Assembly (NCBI RefSeq): GCF_036846205.1
Contig: NZ_DAIUCK010000073.1
Span: forward strand, 1-17,328
Direction: 5' to 3'
Source: Rhabdothermincola sp036846205
GTDB taxonomy: Bacteria; Actinomycetota; Acidimicrobiia; Acidimicrobiales; Acidimicrobilacustridaceae
Length of the DNA stretch: 17,328 bases
The first letter of the stretch is position 1, and each line of letters opens with the position of its first letter. Made by a program: the position numbers and the translations under genes. Shown here in pieces: positions 13,229-17,328 of this stretch. Under the pieces are notes generated by a model that saw only the letters and a list, made by a program, of their open reading frames with translations, searched no databases and was not told the DNA's origin.

Positions 13229-14869
13229 ATGGAGTTCAACCTCGCGGTCCTCAACGAAGCCATCGCCCGTGAGATCGGCGACCGTGAAGCAATCGTGTGG
13301 CGTGACCGGCGCATCACCTACGCCCAGCTGGCGGAGCGCACCCGGCGGCTGGCGAACGTGTTGCTCGACCACGGCTTCGAGGTGCACGCCGAGCGGGACC
13401 GCCTGGCCGGTTGGGAATCGGGCCAGGACCACCTCGCGCTCTACCTCCACAACGGCAACGAGTACCTGGAGGGCATGCTCGGCGCCTACAAGGCCCGGGT
13501 CGCGCCCTTCAACGTGAACTACCGCTACGTGGCCGAGGAGCTGCGCTACCTGCTCGACGACGCCGGGGCCCGCGGGATCATCTACCACTCGGCCTTCGCC
13601 CCCACGCTGGAGGAGGTCCGTGCCGACCTCCCCCGCCTCGAGCTGCTGCTGCAGGTGCCCGACGAATCCGGTCACGGGCTGCTGCCCGACGCGGTCTGGT
13701 ACGAAGACGCCCTGGCTGCAGCCAGCCCCGCCCCCCCGCCGGTGCAGCCCTCACCCGACGACCTCTACATCCTCTACACCGGCGGCACGACCGGCATGCC
13801 CAAAGGGGTGCTGTGGCGTCAGGCCGACATCTTCCCCGCCGCGATGGGTGGGCGGGACCTGGCCACCGGGGAGGAGTGGCCGGACCTCAACGCCGTCGTG
13901 ACCAGTGCCCGCAACGGGGGTGCCAAGCTCATGCCGGCCCCACCGTTCATGCACGGCGCCGCCCACTGGATGGCCTTCACCGCCTTCAACTGGGGGAACA
14001 CCATCGTGCTGCCGGCCAACACCCAGAGCCTCGATGCCGCCGACGTGTGGGCCACGGTGCAGGCCGAAGCGGTGAACATCCTGCTCATCGTGGGTGACGC
14101 CTTCGGCCGCCCACTGCTCGACGAGCTGGAGCGGGGCGACTACGACCTGAGCTCGATGCTCATGCTGGTCAGCGGGGGCGCGGCGCTGAGCGCCCCGGTG
14201 AAGAACCGGTTCCTCGAGCTGCAGCCGTCCTTGGCCATCCTCGACGGGCTCGGCTCCTCGGAAACCGGCCAGCAGGCCTCCCAGGTGAGTGCTGCGGGCG
14301 CAGAGGCCACCACCGGCACCTTCACCCCCGGGCCGGGGATGTGCATCGTGAGCGAGGACCTGACCCGGGTGATCGAACCGCCGAGCGACGAGCTGGGTTG
14401 GCTGGCCCAGAAGAGCCGGGTGCCCCTCGGATACCTCGGGGACGAGGCCAAGACCCGCAAGACCTTTCCGGTCATCGACGGGGTGCGCTACTCGGTGCCG
14501 GGTGACCGAGCCAACTACACCGCAGAGGGTCTGCTACAGCTACACGGCCGCGACTCGGTCACCATCAACTCCGGGGGCGAGAAGATCTTCGCCGAGGAGG
14601 TGGAGCAGGCCCTGGCCCACCATCCCGCCGTCTACGACGTGGTGGTCACCGGCCGACCGAGCGAGCGGTGGGGCAGCGAGGTGGTAGCCATCGTGCAGCT
14701 CCGCGATGGCTTCGAGGCGGACGTGGCCAGCCTGATCGCCGAGTGCGAGAAGCACATTGCCCGCTACAAACTCCCCAAGGACGTCGTGTTCGTCGACCGC
14801 ATCGTGCGCAGCCCCGCCGGCAAGGCCGACTACCGCTGGGCCAGAGAGGTCGCCGCCGCTCGGCGCTGA
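13229..14869 (+). CDS. Acyl-CoA synthetase, FadD19-like (AMP-binding)
   Basis: This 546-residue ANL-superfamily enzyme activates a carboxylic acid with ATP and CoA through an acyl-adenylate. Motifs in order: NVNYRYVAEELRYLLDD (95-111), P-loop YTGGTTGMPKGVLWR (183-197), PPFMHGAAHW (238-247), GSSETG (342-347), VPGDRANY (423-430), hinge RDSVTINSGGEKIFAEEVE (441-459) and the catalytic Lys532 in SPAGKADYRWA. The 'NYRYVAEELRYLL' and 'GKADYRWA' wording closely follows mycobacterial FadD19, which activates C26 sterol acids, so a bulky or sterol-type acid is possible but not shown. Residues about 51-66 form an extra loop (VHAERDRLAGWESGQD) that FadD19 lacks as I remember it. It has its own promoter-like hexamer. 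Confidence 0.92.
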   Translation: MEFNLAVLNEAIAREIGDREAIVWRDRRITYAQLAERTRRLANVLLDHGFEVHAERDRLAGWESGQDHLALYLHNGNEYLEGMLGAYKARVAPFNVNYRYVAEELRYLLDDAGARGIIYHSAFAPTLEEVRADLPRLELLLQVPDESGHGLLPDAVWYEDALAAASPAPPPVQPSPDDLYILYTGGTTGMPKGVLWRQADIFPAAMGGRDLATGEEWPDLNAVVTSARNGGAKLMPAPPFMHGAAHWMAFTAFNWGNTIVLPANTQSLDAADVWATVQAEAVNILLIVGDAFGRPLLDELERGDYDLSSMLMLVSGGAALSAPVKNRFLELQPSLAILDGLGSSETGQQASQVSAAGAEATTGTFTPGPGMCIVSEDLTRVIEPPSDELGWLAQKSRVPLGYLGDEAKTRKTFPVIDGVRYSVPGDRANYTAEGLLQLHGRDSVTINSGGEKIFAEEVEQALAHHPAVYDVVVTGRPSERWGSEVVAIVQLRDGFEADVASLIAECEKHIARYKLPKDVVFVDRIVRSPAGKADYRWAREVAAARR

Positions 14870-14917
14870 CGCTGAGGCACGACGCCGACCCTCCGCCTCC
14901 CCCAAGGACGGCCTCTC

Positions 14918-14923
14918 TACAAT
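14918..14923 (+). promoter_or_regulatory. -10 element of the dimethylformamidase-like gene (TACAAT)
   Basis: TACAAT is the best match to TATAAT in the window. A start near 14931 would leave a 5' leader of about 40 nt before the GTG at 14970, so this gene, unlike most others here, would not be leaderless. No -35 box is clear. Confidence 0.45.
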
Positions 14924-14969
14924 CGCGGCCCAGCAGCGGGAAAAGGGTTTGATCGAGTGCCGGAGTGAC

Positions 14970-16814
14970 GTGAATCCGCTCGAGGACCTCATCCGCCAGC
15001 TCGATCTCGATCCCCCTCGGCCGGTGCACCCTCGCCGGCACGGCCGGATCGCGGCCGTCGTGGTGACCGTGCCGGTCTTCCTGGTGGTGTTGGCCGCCAC
15101 CGTGCGGCTGGTCGGCACCCCCGCCACGCTCGGAGACCCCGGCGGAGGGAGACCCGTGGAAGCCGGGTCGGCCGCCCCCGCGGCGAGTGGCTCGGGGGTC
15201 GAGCGATACCGGGGCTCGGACTGGATCCGCATCGAGAACAACCGGCCCGGCACCAGCGACTGGATCGTTCCCGACGATCCGCGAGCATGGGAGAGGATCC
15301 GGGGGTTCGCGAACGTCACCAGCGTCGACCACGGGGATCCGTTCACCCTCTACGTCTCCACCACCGCTGCCACCTGGCAGGCCGCCGCCTACCGAATCGG
15401 GTTCTACGGGGGATCGGGCGGGCGGCTGGTGTGGTCCTCGGGCGACCAGCCAGGCGTGGCCCAGCCACCCACGGTCGTCGACCGGAAGACCAACATGGCT
15501 GAAGCACCCTGGCAACCCTCGCTGGAGGTCCGAACGGGCCCGGACTGGCCCCCGGGGGTCTACCTGCTCAAGCTGACCAGCGCCGACGGCGGGCAGTCCT
15601 TCGTCCCGATGGTGGTGCGCGACGACGGCAGCGACGCCGACCTGCTGGTCCAGAGCTCGGTCACCACCTGGCAGGCATACAACACCTGGGGCGGGGCGAA
15701 CCTCTACACCGGACCTCGTGGCGGCGCGTCCACCCGGGCCCGGGTGGTGAGCTTCGATCGGCCCTACGGCGGCAACGGCTCAGGGGAGTTCTTCGGGCGG
15801 GAGTACGAGTTCGTCTACTTCGTCGAGCGCCTCGGCCTCGACGTGACCTACTGGACCGACATCGACCTGCACGAGCGCCCTGAGCTGCTGGCGCGGCATC
15901 GAGGGTTCGTGTCGCTCGGGCACGACGAGTACTACTCGACCCGGATGCGTGACGGCCTCGAACGGGCCCGTGACCAGGGGGTGAACCTGGCCTTCCTCGG
16001 CGCCAACGCGATCTACCGCAAGATCCGCCTGGAGGACTCCCCACTCGGACCCAACCGTCGACAGGTCAACTACCGCTCGGCCGCCGAGGACCCCATGCGC
16101 GGCGTGCAGGACGATGAGGTCACCGTCTCCTGGCGGGAGCCTCCGAGCAACGACCCGGAGAGCTCGCTCATCGGGAACTACTACGAGTGCAACCCGGTCA
16201 AGGCGGACTGGGTCGTCGCCGACGCGAGCGCCTGGATGTTCGAAGGCACCGGTTTCCGCAACGGAGACCGGGTTCCGGGCATGGTGGGCAATGAGTACGA
16301 CCGGGTGACCCCGGAGGCCCCAACACCCGACAACATCCAGGTCATCGCGCACTCCCCCGTCACCTGCCGTGGCACCCCCTCCTACGCCGACTCCACCTAC
16401 TACACCGCCCCCAGTGGTGCGGGGGTCTTCGCGATCGGGACGTTCTGGCTGATCCCCCGTCTCATCCCAGAGTGCCCCGCGGGACCGTCGAGCAGCCCCG
16501 ACTGCCGGGTTCAACGGCTCACTGAGAACGTGCTGCGAGCCTTCGCTCGAGGGCCGGCAGGGAACGACCACCCATCGACGAACAACCTCGCCTCGCTCGG
16601 GATCCGGCCCGGCTACCTGCGCGGCGGTCGGGCCGCAAGCCAGCGCCCACCAGCGTCGTCCTCGACCACGTCATCGTCGACCACCCCTCCGCGGAACCGA
16701 GGAACCGAGCGCGCGCCTTCCACTTCCCCCACCACCTCGGGTCCAGCCACCACCCGACCGCCGAACACCACATCGACCATCACCCCCGGGGTACCCGATC
16801 CTCCCGGCGGCTGA
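14970..16814 (+). CDS. Membrane-anchored N,N-dimethylformamidase beta-subunit-like protein
   Basis: The 614-residue protein starts with a short basic cytoplasmic part (PRRHGR), one transmembrane helix (about 27-49), and then a long extracellular part. Residues about 80-545 match the N,N-dimethylformamidase beta-like C-terminal domain (formerly a DUF): VYVSTTAATWQAAAYRIGFYGG-type strands (128-148), SSVTTWQAYNTWGG (229-242), FDRPYGG (262-268), SLGHDEYYSTRMRDGL (315-330), GANAIYRKIRLE (344-355) and GMVGNEYDRV (437-446). Known dimethylformamidase uses a mononuclear iron held by two Tyr and one Glu; GHDEYY and GNEYD are plausible places but this is inference. The end (557-614) is a low-complexity Pro/Ser/Thr tail. 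I chose the GTG at 14970 (GGAG 4 nt upstream) because it gives a clean N-in membrane anchor. The substrate is unknown; amide hydrolysis is not proven. Confidence 0.83.
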   Translation: MNPLEDLIRQLDLDPPRPVHPRRHGRIAAVVVTVPVFLVVLAATVRLVGTPATLGDPGGGRPVEAGSAAPAASGSGVERYRGSDWIRIENNRPGTSDWIVPDDPRAWERIRGFANVTSVDHGDPFTLYVSTTAATWQAAAYRIGFYGGSGGRLVWSSGDQPGVAQPPTVVDRKTNMAEAPWQPSLEVRTGPDWPPGVYLLKLTSADGGQSFVPMVVRDDGSDADLLVQSSVTTWQAYNTWGGANLYTGPRGGASTRARVVSFDRPYGGNGSGEFFGREYEFVYFVERLGLDVTYWTDIDLHERPELLARHRGFVSLGHDEYYSTRMRDGLERARDQGVNLAFLGANAIYRKIRLEDSPLGPNRRQVNYRSAAEDPMRGVQDDEVTVSWREPPSNDPESSLIGNYYECNPVKADWVVADASAWMFEGTGFRNGDRVPGMVGNEYDRVTPEAPTPDNIQVIAHSPVTCRGTPSYADSTYYTAPSGAGVFAIGTFWLIPRLIPECPAGPSSSPDCRVQRLTENVLRAFARGPAGNDHPSTNNLASLGIRPGYLRGGRAASQRPPASSSTTSSSTTPPRNRGTERAPSTSPTTSGPATTRPPNTTSTITPGVPDPPGG

Positions 16815-16823
16815 TCGGCGATC

Positions 16824-17328
16824 TCAGAGCGGCAGGTTGCCGGTGGCCGGCTTGGTGGTGCCGTGGTCCTTGTAGGCCGCGATGGTGCGCTGCGCGATCC
16901 GCATCTGGTGGATCTCGTCCGCTCCATCGGCGAACCGGGCCCACCGGGCCTGCTTGAGCATGTCGGCGAGTGGCGTGTCCGTGGAGTAGCCGAGCGCGCC
17001 GTGCACCTGGATGGCCCGGTCGATGATCCGCCACAGGGAGTTGGCGACGAAATGTTTGGCCATCGAGACCTCGGTCTTGAAGTCCAGGCCCCGGTCGATC
17101 AGGTACGCGGCGTGCAGAACCATCAGCTTGCACTGGTACAGCTCCATGGCCGAGTCCGCGATGAGCCACTGGATGCCCTGCTTCTCCGCCAGCAGCGACC
17201 CGTGGCTGTAGCGCTCGAGGGACCGGTCGACCATCATGTCGAGCGCCACCTCGGCCTGGCCGATCCAGCGCATGCAGTGCGCCAGGCGAGCGGGCCCGAG
17301 GCGAGCCTGCCCCAGCAGGTGGCCCAGC
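16824..17328 (-). CDS. Acyl-CoA dehydrogenase, C-terminal part (runs off right edge)
   Basis: The frame is open from the stop at 16824 to the window edge, giving 167 complete C-terminal codons. The helical C-terminal domain of acyl-CoA dehydrogenases is clear: LGPARLAHCMRWIGQAEVALDMM, then RSLERYSHGSLLAEKQ, MAKHFVANSLWRIIDRAIQVHGALGYSTDTPL and RWARFADGADEIHQMRIAQRTI (split here by connecting text). The QVHGALGY segment contacts FAD across the dimer, and ADEIH is the usual place of the terminal signature. This form resembles the ACAD10/11 group. It introduces a double bond in an acyl-CoA with FAD; chain preference is unknown. It converges on the dimethylformamidase-like gene with 9 bp between stops. 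The N-terminal two-thirds lies outside the window. Confidence 0.92.
   Translation of the reverse strand, partial: LGHLLGQARLGPARLAHCMRWIGQAEVALDMMVDRSLERYSHGSLLAEKQGIQWLIADSAMELYQCKLMVLHAAYLIDRGLDFKTEVSMAKHFVANSLWRIIDRAIQVHGALGYSTDTPLADMLKQARWARFADGADEIHQMRIAQRTIAAYKDHGTTKPATGNLPL

Noticed and set aside
1..17328. CRISPR array, insertion sequence, prophage or defence genes
   Set aside because: No regularly spaced repeats, transposase or integrase motifs, or known defence domains were seen; codon use looks uniform.

Overview
The window is high-GC, gene-dense bacterial DNA from an actinomycete-type chromosome. A mycothiol synthase (MshD), an F420-type LLM oxidoreductase, a FadD19-like acyl-CoA synthetase and apparently leaderless genes all point to Actinomycetota. 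A HisA that does not look like PriA and a short MshD would fit a deep lineage such as Acidimicrobiia, but that class-level call is inference. It is mostly ordinary chromosome: no integrase, transposase, CRISPR array, tRNA or rRNA was seen.

Layout. (1) Positions 1-808: the 5' end of a GroES-like co-chaperonin gene (minus strand, running off the left edge) is divergent from a small alpha/beta hydrolase. Only 25 bp separate the starts, and they contain a perfect 12-bp palindrome that supplies a -10-like hexamer to each strand. (2) 812-5961, minus strand: a tight histidine operon hisD-hisC-hisB-hisH-hisA-hisF with overlapping or nearly touching genes. hisG, hisE and hisI are not here. (3) 6019-6498: a small helical protein gene, then a 288-bp gap with stacked hairpins that looks like a roughly 95-nt small RNA on the minus strand ending in an intrinsic terminator. 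(4) 6499-9012: nth (minus strand), then mshD and rlmN on the plus strand. (5) 8993-10691: a sugar-nucleotidyltransferase (minus strand), whose apparent start codon overlaps that of a divergent four-helix membrane protein, followed by a MaoC-family dehydratase. (6) 10728-14869: an F420-type LLM oxidoreductase (minus strand), a secreted lipoprotein peptidase/hydrolase and a FadD19-like acyl-CoA synthetase. (7) 14970-16814: a membrane-anchored N,N-dimethylformamidase-beta-like protein. (8) 16824 to the right edge: the C-terminal part of an acyl-CoA dehydrogenase (minus strand).

How the genes work together. The his block makes most of the histidine pathway: IGP synthase HisH/HisF, HisA, IGP dehydratase, aminotransferase and histidinol dehydrogenase. 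The MaoC hydratase, acyl-CoA synthetase and acyl-CoA dehydrogenase could act together in fatty-acyl or sterol side-chain oxidation, but they are separate transcription units and no pathway is proven. The most unusual signal is regulatory. Most genes that begin a transcript have a TAnnnT hexamer exactly 7-8 nt before the start codon and little or no Shine-Dalgarno sequence, while several genes inside the his operon have good Shine-Dalgarno sequences. This suggests widespread leaderless transcription. I did not find a convincing new multi-gene system; the small-RNA candidate and the palindromic bidirectional promoter are the best leads.
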